Assembly: GCA_019634045.1 (NCBI GenBank)
Contig: JAHQWA010000375.1
Location: forward strand, 1-39,766
DNA length: 39,766 nucleotides
Reading direction: 5' to 3'
DNA from: Saprospiraceae bacterium
GTDB taxonomy: Bacteria > Bacteroidota > Bacteroidia > Chitinophagales > Saprospiraceae
The translations under genes and the position numbers were made by a program. The notes under the pieces are model-generated. The model made no database searches and was not told where the DNA came from. It was given only the letters and a program-made list of their open reading frames with translations. This document shows positions 1-8,433 of the stretch, in pieces (within the stretch, counting starts at the first letter, position 1; each line of letters begins with the position of its first letter).

Positions 1-560
1 GAAATCTGATCCCGCACGATACGACGGTCAGTCTCTATCTCCTTCTCCCCTGGACCTCTCATACCAATACCTCCACGCTGACGTTCCAAGTGAGTCCAAA
101 GACCTCGTAGTCTAGGCAGCATATATTGCAGCTGTGCTAATTCTACTTGCGTCTTGGCTTGGGCAGTCTGAGCACGACTAGCAAAAATGTCCAAGATCAA
201 ACTACTACGATCAATGATCTTGACCTTCAGTTTTTCTTCAAGAATACTATTCTGCTTACCAGAAAGGTCATCATCAAAGATGACCATATTGATCTCCTCA
301 TGACGTTCAATATACTCGCTGACCTCTTCTAGTTTTCCTTTACCGATGAAGGTCTTACTATCAGGATGGGGCAGTTTTTGCACAAATCGCTTCACCGTTT
401 TTGCGCCTGCCGTCTCAGCTAAAAACTCTAATTCATCAAGATATTCTTGGACTTGTGTCTCGGATTGGTCTCTAGTGATAAGCCCTACCAGGATGGCATA
501 TTCGATATTCTTCTTAAGCCCTAACTTTTGTTTTTCGCCTAAATTCCATTCGTTTCCCAT
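1..560 (-). CDS. hflX: GTPase HflX, N-terminal part (runs off the window)
   Basis: Ribosome-associated GTPase of the HflX family, which splits or rescues stalled 70S ribosomes. Reading the minus strand from the ATG at 558-560 gives 186 codons without a stop before the window edge. The translation starts MGNEWNLGEKQKLG and shows the HflX N-terminal domain, with HPDSKTFIGKGKLEEV and a VIFDDDLSGKQ segment. It continues through the linker helices (TQVELAQLQYMLPRL) to the family signature GPGEKEIETDRR near residues 170-181. The G domain itself (G1-G4) lies outside the window, so GTPase activity cannot be checked here. The gene starts 5 bases after the stop of the EnvC-like gene, so it is probably the last or a late gene of that operon. 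The identification is firm; only the 3' part is missing. Confidence 0.95.
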   Translation of the reverse strand, partial: MGNEWNLGEKQKLGLKKNIEYAILVGLITRDQSETQVQEYLDELEFLAETAGAKTVKRFVQKLPHPDSKTFIGKGKLEEVSEYIERHEEINMVIFDDDLSGKQNSILEEKLKVKIIDRSSLILDIFASRAQTAQAKTQVELAQLQYMLPRLRGLWTHLERQRGGIGMRGPGEKEIETDRRIVRDQI

Positions 561-565
561 AGAAA

Positions 566-1795
566 CTAACCTCTTTTACTTTTATTGACCCAATGTACAG
601 GATTGAGTCTTTGTTTTTCTCTCCAAATTTCAAAATGCAGCTCGGGTTTATCCCGGCCTACCTTGCCAATGCGTTGGCTGGCACTAATCTGTTCCCCCCT
701 TTTAACGAAGGTATCCTCTAAATTAGAGTAAACAGAATAATACTGTCCATGTTGTAAGATGACGGTAGTTTTGTAACCAGGAATGAACTGTACACCGACC
801 ACCTCTCCGTCAAATATAGCAAAGACAGTTGCCTCTTTACCTGTTTCTATATCAATTCCATTGTTGCTAATTTGAATCCCCTTCAGTGTAGGGTGAGGTT
901 GGGTTCCGAAATTTTTGGTGATAATGCCCTCTTGAACAGGCCAGGGCAGACGGCCTTTGTTTTTTCTGAAGTTGGCTACCAGCTTGCTAGTCACGGCTTT
1001 ACCTCCCACCACATCTTTGGCTTCCTCATTGCGCTTGGCAAGTGCTTCGCTGCTGCGTGCCTCTTTTCTTCGTTTAGCCATTTCTGCAACGATAATTTCC
1101 TCGATGGCATCGTTTAGCTTTTGGTGTGCAGCTTGTTGCTTTTCCAGGACGCCGGAGAGCTGGGCCTCATTTTTCTTTAAGGAACTAAGTATTTCATCTT
1201 TTTCTTTTAACTCCCTACTCAACAAAGACTGTTGTTGAACACTGGAGGCTAATAGTTTTTGCTTTTCTTCCTTTCTTGCTACCAAGGTGGAAGCGCGATC
1301 ACGCAAGCTTTCTTGAGTAGCAATAATGACCTCTGCTTGTCGTTTCCGATAGCGATCGTATTGGCGGATATACTGCCAACGTCGATAAGCATCATTAAAG
1401 TTCCGTGCGGAAAAAAGAAATACGATAAAACTCTGAGACTTTCTGTGCCGGTAGGCAATTCGAAGCATTTGGCTATACTCTTTCTTCAAGCGATCAATAT
1501 CGTTGCTAAGAAAGGTAATGACTTCATCCACTCGCAGAATACTGGCATCGGTAAGGACCAGTTCTTCCTTAAGGGTATTTATAAGTTGTTGTCTTTTTTT
1601 GATTTGTCGCTGCAAGACGAAGAATCGATCGAGAGCGGCTTCTTTGTCTTTTTTAGCACTAGCCAGGAGCGTAGAGGTTTGTTCAATTTCTTGAATAAGC
1701 TGCTTCCGTTGTTCTTCGAGCACCTTGCGGTCCTGTCCGAAAATCGATAGGGGAATGTAAAGAAGTAGTATGACTGTGATTAGGTATTTGCCCAT
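566..1795 (-). CDS. EnvC-like M23/LytM-domain protein with degenerate active site
   Basis: 409-residue exported protein: a signal peptide of about 20 residues, a long coiled coil (about 22-265, rich in K/E/Q/L), then a C-terminal LytM/M23 domain (about 285-405). M23 endopeptidases bind zinc through an HxxxD motif and an HxH motif, and use a further catalytic His. Here the first His is Asn311 (NNGIDI, Asp315 kept), the usual YAHL His is Asn358 (YSNL), and HxH reads E385-L-H387. Three key residues are therefore replaced. By analogy with EnvC, a catalytically dead LytM protein that activates N-acetylmuramoyl-L-alanine amidases in division, the likely role is amidase activation in the periplasm. 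The gene lies 4 bases after the DUF4292 gene and 5 before hflX. An unusual active protease is possible but less likely. Confidence 0.88.
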   Translation of the reverse strand: MGKYLITVILLLYIPLSIFGQDRKVLEEQRKQLIQEIEQTSTLLASAKKDKEAALDRFFVLQRQIKKRQQLINTLKEELVLTDASILRVDEVITFLSNDIDRLKKEYSQMLRIAYRHRKSQSFIVFLFSARNFNDAYRRWQYIRQYDRYRKRQAEVIIATQESLRDRASTLVARKEEKQKLLASSVQQQSLLSRELKEKDEILSSLKKNEAQLSGVLEKQQAAHQKLNDAIEEIIVAEMAKRRKEARSSEALAKRNEEAKDVVGGKAVTSKLVANFRKNKGRLPWPVQEGIITKNFGTQPHPTLKGIQISNNGIDIETGKEATVFAIFDGEVVGVQFIPGYKTTVILQHGQYYSVYSNLEDTFVKRGEQISASQRIGKVGRDKPELHFEIWREKQRLNPVHWVNKSKRG

Positions 1796-1799
1796 TAGC

Positions 1800-2588
1800 T
1801 TAATCTACACGCGTGTATCTCTTCGGAATATCAAATTTAAAAGCCGTGGGTTCGTTCAAAACCACCTTCGAAAAGGAGATTTCTATGCTGACTTGTCCGG
1901 TCTCGCGACTGTTTAAATCGACATTACGAAGATACGAAAAATTCTGATTATCTGCGGTTTCTGCATATTCCTGCAATAAGAATGCCAAGCTCCTCTGGCT
2001 GGATTTATCCTCAAAACTCATCTTGTTTAGCAAGAAACTTTCGGGAGCCAGCCAGAAGTCATTTACCTTAGTCCCTTCGCTTGCAAACAAGTGATAAGCT
2101 TCCGGTGTATTTTCCAGTTTCAAATTGCGGTTGACGTAAAAAATGGGATTGCCCAAGATAAGCGCTTGCAAAGAATTGAAGTCCGCAGGCAGATTATATT
2201 CTTGTTCTAGGTAGTCCAAGTCCTGTGCGATATACTGATTCCTCAAGCGATTAAGCATAAAAACTGAGTCCTGAGTCACTTTAACTCTTGCTACCTCAAA
2301 TCCCAATTTCTTCACATTCATCCACAATACACTATCCTTACGTAATTTTATGGTTGAGGTTGCTCCCATTTTTTGGCCGAGGCCTTCGAAGCCTATTTTA
2401 GCCTTACCTGTAAGCCACTCCGCTTGTACCTGATTGCGAATCATCCGTTGTTGTACTTTCGCTGGACTTAGCTCATCTGGCTTAGCAGAGGTGATCTTCC
2501 TGATACTCTTACAAGAAGAAGCCACCAGTAATACGGCGAGTAGGAGGAATTTGGATAATTTGGGGGTACTTTTCAAAGCGTATATCAT
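1800..2588 (-). CDS. DUF4292-family lipoprotein
   Basis: 262-residue predicted lipoprotein. Residues 11-26 form a lipoprotein signal peptide ending in the lipobox LVASSC, with Cys26 as the lipidated residue. The next residues are K-S-I-R, not an acidic run, so nothing suggests surface export, and a periplasm-facing anchor is assumed. The mature part (TIKLRKDSVLWMNVKKLGFEVARV, read in two pieces) fits the DUF4292 family of Bacteroidota. That family is thought to share the half-barrel fold of LolA/LolB-type lipoprotein carriers; the role is an inference, not visible in the sequence. It sits between the TPR gene and the EnvC-like gene with 4-base gaps on both sides, so all three are probably co-transcribed and may act together in envelope biogenesis. 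Confidence 0.82.
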   Translation of the reverse strand: MIYALKSTPKLSKFLLLAVLLVASSCKSIRKITSAKPDELSPAKVQQRMIRNQVQAEWLTGKAKIGFEGLGQKMGATSTIKLRKDSVLWMNVKKLGFEVARVKVTQDSVFMLNRLRNQYIAQDLDYLEQEYNLPADFNSLQALILGNPIFYVNRNLKLENTPEAYHLFASEGTKVNDFWLAPESFLLNKMSFEDKSSQRSLAFLLQEYAETADNQNFSYLRNVDLNSRETGQVSIEISFSKVVLNEPTAFKFDIPKRYTRVD

Positions 2589-2592
2589 AAGG

Positions 2593-4308
2593 TTATTTCA
2601 AGAGTTTCTTTTGTGCAATCTTGCGCTCCAGCAAAGATGAACGATTGCCCTTTTCTTGCGCCTTAGTCCAAAAAGAGATGGCTTGCTCAGCATCTCCCTG
2701 TTGAAATAGCAGATCACCATAGTACTCTAGGACCTTAGCGTCCTCTCCTCCTTTACCTCCAACGGCCTTATCAAGCCATTTCTGCGCGGCACTATAATCC
2801 TTTAACACGTACAATACTCGACCATATTCCGCTTGTACAATGGCGATCTTTGGGGCTAGGTCAAGGCCATTCTTAGCTAGAGACTTTGCTCGCTCTCCTT
2901 GACCTTCTCTTTCTGCAACTGCCTTAGCGTAACGCATGTAGGTCATAGCAGATTTCTTATTCAGTGTTAAAGCTTCCGTAAAGGATTGATCTGCATCAGA
3001 GTAGTTTCCTTCAGCATTATAGGCTTCACCGATTTGATTTAGAATGTCAAACTTGAGTTTACCGTCCTGCCCAGCCATTAGGAGGGCTTGATCTAGTACA
3101 TCTATGGCATCTCCAGTTTCTCCAACTTGGACAAGCGAGAGTCCATTTAAGTAGTAAATAATTGCCTTGTTAGGGAAGATATCCATAACCTCTTCTGAGA
3201 CCTTCTCTAAAGCCTCAAAGTCTTGATTCTCGAAATGGATGTACATCACATTCTCCCAAACGGCAAAAACCGTTTCGTCCAACTCTAAGGTTTTCAGGTA
3301 TTTTGGGAGGGCGCGATCAGCGCGATCGGTATGATAGAGGATATCTCCAGCAGCTGCGAATCCTTTAGCATTTCCGGGGTGTACTTCCTCTAAAATATCA
3401 GTCAATTGGATCAGTTGATCCGCTAACTGCTGGTCATTATCATTAGCCACTTTATTGATCAACGGAAAGAGTTTGCCCAATTTCAAATCAATACTCACAT
3501 CAGCTTGGGAAAAGATAGGTTTCAAACTCTCGATGTATTGCCCTTCGCGGCTGTTACCCGCACTTCCAGAAAGTGCTAGTTTTGCTTTTCCATTATTAGC
3601 ATCGATGGCGAGTACTTCGCGGTAGGTAGATTCGGCATTTTTCCGATCTCCGATTTGATCATAAAAGTTAGCCAGCAGCAGGCGGTAGGAAACCTTTTGA
3701 GGAAAGGCATTAACTAGGCGTTGCAATTCTCGCCCTGCTTTCTTATTCTCGCCGCTCCCTAGGTATAGGGCATGTTTCCGGCGTACAGTTTCTTCATTGA
3801 TACCCTTTTGCTTTTCCAGGGCATCATACGCTTTAATTGCCTTATCGATTTCGTTATCCTTTACTAGATAGAAGGCCCATTTGAAATAGTAGGAGTTATT
3901 ACTCGGAAATTGCTTCACTAATTGTTCGTACAGTTCCGCCGCTTCTTCAAACTGCCCCGTCTTTTCGTAAACATCGGCTAGGAATTGTTGGTACCAGACA
4001 TTTGTGGGAGCATTAGCAATCGCTTTCTTCAAAGACTTAATTGCTTCATTATCCTTATTTGTTGCGGTATATATGCGAGCCAACTCGTAGGCTGCCGCGT
4101 GATTGGTCTTATCTTTCTTCAGCACTTCTTCGTACAAGGGAATCGCTTTATCGAAGTTACCAAGCAGGCGTTCGCCGCTAGCATCAATAAATAATTGCTG
4201 AATTCGAATCTCTTGTTCTGATACTCTTTGTGCCAGGATCGGCAAACTTAATAGTACGAGAAAAAAGCTTATCACTGGGGTTTTACCACAACTACTCATA
4301 ACGGTCAA
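2593..4308 (-). CDS. Exported tetratricopeptide-repeat protein
   Basis: 571-residue protein with an N-terminal signal sequence (FFLVLLSLPILAQ) followed by a nearly continuous array of about 10-12 TPR units. Examples are FDKAIPLYEEVLKKDKTN, FEEAAELYEQLVKQFPSN and YSDADQSFTEALTLNKKS. Each has the usual small and aromatic positions of the 34-residue repeat. TPR solenoids hold protein partners; no enzymatic domain is seen. An alternative start at the fourth codon (MSSCGKTP) is possible and would not change the signal peptide. It is the first gene of the minus-strand operon, followed by the DUF4292 gene after 4 bases. A role as a periplasmic scaffold for the downstream envelope proteins is inferred from the operon only. 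Confidence 0.85.
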   Translation of the reverse strand: MTVMSSCGKTPVISFFLVLLSLPILAQRVSEQEIRIQQLFIDASGERLLGNFDKAIPLYEEVLKKDKTNHAAAYELARIYTATNKDNEAIKSLKKAIANAPTNVWYQQFLADVYEKTGQFEEAAELYEQLVKQFPSNNSYYFKWAFYLVKDNEIDKAIKAYDALEKQKGINEETVRRKHALYLGSGENKKAGRELQRLVNAFPQKVSYRLLLANFYDQIGDRKNAESTYREVLAIDANNGKAKLALSGSAGNSREGQYIESLKPIFSQADVSIDLKLGKLFPLINKVANDNDQQLADQLIQLTDILEEVHPGNAKGFAAAGDILYHTDRADRALPKYLKTLELDETVFAVWENVMYIHFENQDFEALEKVSEEVMDIFPNKAIIYYLNGLSLVQVGETGDAIDVLDQALLMAGQDGKLKFDILNQIGEAYNAEGNYSDADQSFTEALTLNKKSAMTYMRYAKAVAEREGQGERAKSLAKNGLDLAPKIAIVQAEYGRVLYVLKDYSAAQKWLDKAVGGKGGEDAKVLEYYGDLLFQQGDAEQAISFWTKAQEKGNRSSLLERKIAQKKLLK

Positions 4309-4324
4309 TAATTTAATACTTCAG

Positions 4325-4393
4325 TCGAGCCATCAAAACACAAAAGTCGGAACTTTATTCCTGATATTCAACTCTTTGTTTACAATGGCTCGA
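4325..4393. repeat. 9-bp perfect inverted repeat between pyk and the TPR operon
   Basis: TCGAGCCAT at 4325-4333 is the exact reverse complement of ATGGCTCGA at 4385-4393, with a 51-base loop. It lies in the 127-base gap between the end of pyruvate kinase and the start of the TPR gene, both on the minus strand. It could be a weak transcription end signal or an operator for the TPR operon. There is no obvious T-run after either arm on the minus strand, so a classical intrinsic terminator is not supported. Confidence 0.35.
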
Positions 4394-4435
4394 AGCCGCT
4401 ATGTTATAACGCCCTTGTGGGTAAAAGATTGCTTT

Positions 4436-5887
4436 CTACTCCTCTCCGATCTCCTTGTCTATAATAGTAACTTTCAAGGTATTGGTTCGGTGCCTTTGGT
4501 GGATCGGCATACTAGCTGTGTTAACCACTACATCGCCGGATTCCAGTTTACCGGAATTCTTAAGAATCTCTGTTACATCATTAAAGGTATCATCCGTTGT
4601 GGTGAATCGATCATAGTAGAAGCAGCGGACCCCCCAAACGAGATTTAGAGTGGCTAGCATATTCATTTTGTCAGAGAAGATGTAAATCTCTGGTTTGGCT
4701 CGATAGCTAGATATTTTAAAGGCTGTATAACCGGAGCTAGTCATACCAACGATGGCTTTGGCTTTGATTTCTTCTGCCACGCGGGCAGCATTGAAACAAA
4801 CCGCATCGGAAAGGTAGGTCCGAGATTTTTCGGAAGGAGTAGGTCTTCTACCTTCGAATGAATAGTGCTTTTCCGTTTCGTCAATGATCTTATTCATCGC
4901 CTGAACAACTTTGACGGGGTGCTTCCCGACAGAAGTCTCTCCACTAAGCATCACAGCATCTGCTCCATCCAAGACAGCATTAGCAACATCCGTGATCTCC
5001 GCTCTGGTGGGACTAGGGTTAGTAATCATACTATCCATCATCTGCGTGGCTACAATCACAGGTCTCGCTCGTTGGATGCATTTGCGAATAATCTCTTTTT
5101 GAATGGAAGGCAGTTTTTCCATTGGTACTTCTATCCCCAGGTCCCCGCGTGCTACCATAATCCCGTTAGAAGCTTTAATGATCTTATCAATCTTCTCAAT
5201 CGCTTCTGGCTTCTCGATTTTGGAGATGGTCTTAGCAGGATGACCTGCTGCTTCGATTCTACTTTGAAGGTCTTTGATATCTTTTGGCGATCGTACGAAT
5301 GAGAGAGCTATCCAATTTACCGGTTGCGTAAGCATAAAGGCCAGGTCTCGTTCGTCTTTTTCTGTAATACAGGGTAGAGAGATTTTCGTATTGGGTAAGT
5401 TTACGCCCTTATTGGACGAAAGGACTCCACCAAAGAGCACCTTAAGCTTCACTATATCAACTTGGTTGGTTTCTACCACCTCTAAGACCAATTTACCATC
5501 GTCGACCAGTACACGTTCTCCGACATTTACATCCCGGGCAAACTGCGGATAACTCATATAGATCTTTTCCATGTTGCCCAAGCACTCCTCGTTCACGAAG
5601 GTGAGAATATCTCCTTCCTTGATTGGCAAGGCATTATTTTCAATCTTGCCTACCCGCAGCTTTGGCCCTTGCAGATCTGCTAAAATACCAATGTGTAGGT
5701 TGTACTTCTCTTTGATGTAGCATATGTTGTTGATCACTTCCTTGTGATCCTCATGCGTACCATGAGAAAAATTTAAACGGAAAACATCCACTCCTGCTTT
5801 GACTAGTTCCAAAAGGTTCTCGTAAGAGCTGGACGCGGGGCCGACGGTAGCAACAATCTTGGTATTTTGCCAATCTACAATTTTCAT
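4436..5887 (-). CDS. pyk: Pyruvate kinase
   Basis: 483-residue pyruvate kinase, which makes ATP and pyruvate from phosphoenolpyruvate and ADP in the last step of glycolysis. The N-terminal barrel motif TKIVATVGPASSSYENL, the substrate segment FRLNFSHGTHEDH, the B domain (about 70-170), the active-site lysine segment TISKIEKPEAI and the signature GDLGIEVP are all present. The conserved run MMDSMITNPSPTRAEITDVA and the C-terminal regulatory domain follow in the usual order. The length is typical for the form without a PEP-utiliser extension. It is transcribed away from acpP; the 472-base divergent region holds a good -7 box (TATTTTTG on the minus strand, plus 5974-5981). It appears to be monocistronic or to lead into the TPR operon after a 127-base gap. 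Confidence 0.97.
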   Translation of the reverse strand: MKIVDWQNTKIVATVGPASSSYENLLELVKAGVDVFRLNFSHGTHEDHKEVINNICYIKEKYNLHIGILADLQGPKLRVGKIENNALPIKEGDILTFVNEECLGNMEKIYMSYPQFARDVNVGERVLVDDGKLVLEVVETNQVDIVKLKVLFGGVLSSNKGVNLPNTKISLPCITEKDERDLAFMLTQPVNWIALSFVRSPKDIKDLQSRIEAAGHPAKTISKIEKPEAIEKIDKIIKASNGIMVARGDLGIEVPMEKLPSIQKEIIRKCIQRARPVIVATQMMDSMITNPSPTRAEITDVANAVLDGADAVMLSGETSVGKHPVKVVQAMNKIIDETEKHYSFEGRRPTPSEKSRTYLSDAVCFNAARVAEEIKAKAIVGMTSSGYTAFKISSYRAKPEIYIFSDKMNMLATLNLVWGVRCFYYDRFTTTDDTFNDVTEILKNSGKLESGDVVVNTASMPIHQRHRTNTLKVTIIDKEIGEE

Positions 5888-5973
5888 TATACGAAGCTTT
5901 TAATCAGGTTAAGTGCATTGTAAAGACCTATTCATAACAAGCAGAAAATCAATTATTTTCTACCGATTTTCCG

Positions 5974-5981
5974 CAAAAATA
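5974..5981 (-). promoter_or_regulatory. Candidate -7 box for pyk
   Basis: The plus strand reads CAAAAATA, i.e. TATTTTTG on the minus strand, a full match to the Bacteroidota -7 consensus TAnnTTTG. It lies about 87 bases upstream of the pyk start. The expected -33 TTTG is poorly conserved (an A-run about 24 bases further), so this is moderate evidence only. Confidence 0.45.
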
Positions 5982-6119
5982 ACAATCCTCGTGTATACTA
6001 AGTGTAAAAAATACAATAAATAAAAGGTCTCCAAAGTAAAATTATCCTCAAGAAAAGGTCAATTCTGTGGTTGTAAATACGAAATCCGAGGATAAATAGA
6101 CCAGAAAAGGCAACTATTT

Positions 6120-6179
6120 AGCTGAAATAGAGGGATTTTGACCTACAAATATGATTTGGCAGAGCGTAGGATTTCAGCT
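6120..6179. repeat. Nested inverted repeat upstream of acpP
   Basis: The outer arms AGCTGAAAT (6120-6128) and ATTTCAGCT (6171-6179) are perfectly complementary over 9 bp. The inner arms CCTAC (6142-6146) and GTAGG (6166-6170) abut the outer right arm directly. As RNA this would give two stacked helices of 9 and 5 bp with a 13-base bulge on one side and a 19-base terminal loop. It could be an operator palindrome or part of a structured RNA; it overlaps the -33 region of one candidate acpP promoter. Confidence 0.45.
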
Positions 6180-6293
6180 GTATAGGTTTGGTTAGAACAA
6201 GTAATTGTTAATGAAATCAGGGATTTAGCCTCAGTTGGCCCAATAAGTACCTATCCGCGGGGGCGTTCAACCACTCAAAAAATAATGAAAAAC

Positions 6294-6325
6294 TTTGGTT
6301 ATCAAGGGAGTTATCTTTTTCTTTG
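6294..6325 (+). promoter_or_regulatory. Candidate promoter for acpP
   Basis: TTTG at 6294-6297 is followed after 20 bases by TTTCTTTG at 6318-6325. The Bacteroidota consensus is TTTG, about 19-21 bases, then TAnnTTTG; only the A of the -7 box is missing. Transcription would start near 6332 and give a leader of about 28 bases ahead of the acpP ATG. Confidence 0.5.
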
Positions 6326-6359
6326 CAGCTGATTCGTAAACCAATAAAGCGGATTTCTT

Positions 6360-6596
6360 ATGTCTAGCATTGCAGAAAGAGTACAGAAAATTATTGTCGA
6401 CAAATTAGGTGTTGACGCTTCTGAAGTCACACCAGAGGCAAGCTTCACGAATGATCTAGGGGCAGATTCCCTAGATACCGTAGAGCTAATCATGGAATTT
6501 GAAAAGGAATTCGAAATTGCTATTCCAGACGAAAAAGCTGAGAATATTCAGACAGTGGGTCATGCTGTTGAATACCTTGCTAGTGAAGTAAAGTAA
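6360..6596 (+). CDS. acpP: Acyl carrier protein
   Basis: 78-residue acyl carrier protein of type II fatty acid synthesis, which carries growing acyl chains on 4'-phosphopantetheine. The attachment site is Ser37 in the motif [15 protein letters not shown]. The protein is short, acidic and helical, exactly the usual length, and starts [18 protein letters not shown]. It is followed by an intrinsic terminator (6647-6687) and then by fabF, the usual acpP-fabF order in bacteria. The start is the only ATG before the conserved first helix. A stronger terminator than promoter between acpP and fabF suggests that acpP is made in excess, as usual for this abundant protein; this is inference. Confidence 0.98.
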   Translation: MSSIAERVQKIIVDKLGVDASEVTPEASFTNDLGADSLDTVELIMEFEKEFEIAIPDEKAENIQTVGHAVEYLASEVK

Positions 6597-6646
6597 GGGT
6601 AGTTGACCTATCGTAAAGAATAATTTGATACAAGATCATTATTCCC

Positions 6647-6690
6647 AAATCCACAAGTTGGAAGTCATTTCCGATTTGTGGATTTTTATC
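6647..6690 (+). terminator. Intrinsic terminator after acpP
   Basis: AAATCCACAA (6647-6656) pairs perfectly with TTGTGGATTT (6676-6685), and a smaller GGAA/TTCC pair sits inside the loop. The right arm runs into TTTTTAT. It ends the acpP transcript 50 bases after the stop codon; read-through into fabF is possible. Confidence 0.85.
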
Positions 6691-6763
6691 ACTCTTCTTT
6701 AAGATACTTCCCAAAGACTCAGGTTAATCCTGATTAAGATTTTCTTCAAATTTATACTGGGAT

Positions 6764-8011
6764 ATGAAAAGGGTTGTTGTAACTGGACTAGGGGCTCTTA
6801 CACCGATCGGTAATAATATCGAGGAGTATGCTACAGCTCTAATGAATGGAGTCAGTGGCGCGAATGCCATTACACACTTTGATGCAACTAAGTTTAAGAC
6901 ACAGTTTGCCTGTGAAATCAAAGACTTGGATACAGAAGGTGTGCTAGATCGGAGAGACTTACGCCGGATGGATAAGTTCTCTGTCTATGCCATGATGACG
7001 GCTCATGAAGCGATTAAACAATCTGGAATAGACAGTGAAGATCTCGACAAGGACAGAATTGGAGTAATTTGGGCTTCCGGAATCGGAGGATTACGTTCTT
7101 TAGAAAAGGAAATTGAAGACTTTGAGGGAGGCGATGGTACGCCACGCTATAATCCCTTCATGATCCCAAAAATGATCGCAGATATTGCTTCTGGTCTGAT
7201 CTCGATGCGCTTCGGTTTCCGCGGTATCAATTATGCTACTGTTTCGGCTTGTGCTTCTTCATCACACGCCCTAATGAATGCCTTCGACTATATTCGCTTG
7301 GGAAGAAATGATATTATCGTAACGGGAGGATCTGAAGCCACAGTTACTAAAGCTGGAATTGGGGGCTTTAACGCCATGAAGGCGCTATCCACTCGCAACG
7401 ATGACTGCAAAACAGCCTCACGCCCTTTTGATGTAGACAGAGATGGTTTTGTCTTAGGAGAAGGCGGCGGTGCTATTATCTTGGAAGAGTTAGAGCATGC
7501 AAAAAAGAGAGGCGCGAACATCATTGCAGAGATTGTAGGCGCTGGAGCAACAGCCGATGCCTACCACCTGACGGCTCCACACCCAGAGGGGCTTGGAGCA
7601 GCCAACGTTATGAAGATGGCTTTGGCAGATGCAGGCTTAAAGACCTCTGAGGTAGATTATATCAATGTACATGGCACATCTACTCCTTTAGGGGATGTTG
7701 CAGAAGTTAGAGCGATCCAAAAGGTATTTGGAGAACACGCTTATCAGTTGAATATCAGTTCCACTAAATCAATGACCGGTCATTTGCTGGGAGCAGCGGG
7801 AGCAATTGAGGCGATTGCCTGCATTTTGGCCATTCGACATAATAAAATTCCACCAACGATCAACCACTTTACGGACGATCCAGACCTTGACGCCAAGTTA
7901 AACTTGACATTCAATGAAGCGCAGGACAGAGTAGTAAACGTGGCCCTAAGTAACACTTTTGGGTTTGGTGGTCATAATTCATCAGTGATTTTTAAGCGAT
8001 TCGAAGAGTAG
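6764..8011 (+). CDS. fabF: Beta-ketoacyl-ACP synthase II
   Basis: 415-residue condensing enzyme of type II fatty acid synthesis, which elongates acyl-ACP with malonyl-ACP. The catalytic triad is visible: Cys163 in VSACASSSHA, His303 in VHGTSTPLGD and His340 in SMTGHLLGAAGA. These are the same positions as in E. coli FabF. The N-terminus MKRVVVTGLGALTPIGN and the C-terminal SNTFGFGGHNSSVIFK are typical. It lies downstream of acpP after a 167-base gap holding a terminator. The nearest following gene is rnc, an order (acpP-fabF-rnc) common in bacteria. A short inverted repeat (8078-8109) follows the stop. Confidence 0.98.
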   Translation: MKRVVVTGLGALTPIGNNIEEYATALMNGVSGANAITHFDATKFKTQFACEIKDLDTEGVLDRRDLRRMDKFSVYAMMTAHEAIKQSGIDSEDLDKDRIGVIWASGIGGLRSLEKEIEDFEGGDGTPRYNPFMIPKMIADIASGLISMRFGFRGINYATVSACASSSHALMNAFDYIRLGRNDIIVTGGSEATVTKAGIGGFNAMKALSTRNDDCKTASRPFDVDRDGFVLGEGGGAIILEELEHAKKRGANIIAEIVGAGATADAYHLTAPHPEGLGAANVMKMALADAGLKTSEVDYINVHGTSTPLGDVAEVRAIQKVFGEHAYQLNISSTKSMTGHLLGAAGAIEAIACILAIRHNKIPPTINHFTDDPDLDAKLNLTFNEAQDRVVNVALSNTFGFGGHNSSVIFKRFEE

Positions 8012-8077
8012 AATCACTTTACTTGAAACGATTGATTGTTCGGATTTGCGTCTAGAGCATCAAGAAGTGTTCAGGAA

Positions 8078-8115
8078 TGAATAATGGATATTTGAAAGCG
8101 CATTATTCACTCTTT
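8078..8115 (+). terminator. Possible terminator after fabF
   Basis: TGAATAATG (8078-8086) and CATTATTCA (8101-8109) form a perfect 9-bp stem with a 14-base loop, followed by CTCTTTAAC. The stem is AT-rich and the T-run is short, so termination would be weak. A protein-binding palindrome is the alternative. Confidence 0.45.
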
Positions 8116-8347
8116 AACATTTGCCTGCTATCGAATATGAACTTTGGCAGGTTGCTTTGAAGATGGCTAATCCAAGGTCGGACAGATCGCTAGTTTATGG
8201 ATTTCTTTCATGAGGAATCCGTTAGAAAGTTCTTTTTCTGGCCCTGCATTATCCATTACTTCGGATTTCTTACGAATCTGACATCTTTCCAATCAACTAA
8301 GCGTTTTTACGTCTTCCATTCGCTTTTACATTGCTCAATTCATTGGT

Positions 8348-8433
8348 AACTTATGCGGAACTTTATTATTTCCGCAAGTGTGTCCTGAAGTCTCTACGCA
8401 AGATGGCCTTGATCGTTCATCCCTGCATAAGTT
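8348..8433 (+). promoter_or_regulatory. Structured leader candidate upstream of rnc
   Basis: TGCGGAA (8354-8360) and TTCCGCA (8370-8376) form a 7-bp hairpin with a 9-base loop. The overlapping AACTTATGC (8348-8356) pairs with GCATAAGTT (8425-8433) over 9 bp. The two helices share bases 8354-8356, so they cannot both form fully. RNase III is known in other bacteria to autoregulate by cleaving a stem in its own leader; whether this is the target here is speculation. Confidence 0.35.

Larger units (their letters stand above)
5888..6359. other. Divergent intergenic region between pyk and acpP
   Basis: 472 bases without a credible gene. It holds a candidate minus-strand promoter for pyk at 5974-5981 and two candidate plus-strand promoters for acpP. 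One has a perfect TAGGTTTG -7 box at 6183-6190 with TTTG at 6155-6158, a rather long 24-base spacer. The other is at 6294-6325. A nested inverted repeat lies at 6120-6179. Part of the region is AT-rich. No tRNA or small coding gene was recognised. Confidence 0.7.

Noticed and set aside
147..588. Two plus-strand frames at the left edge
   Set aside because: They are antisense to hflX, whose translation on the minus strand is clear and family-typical.
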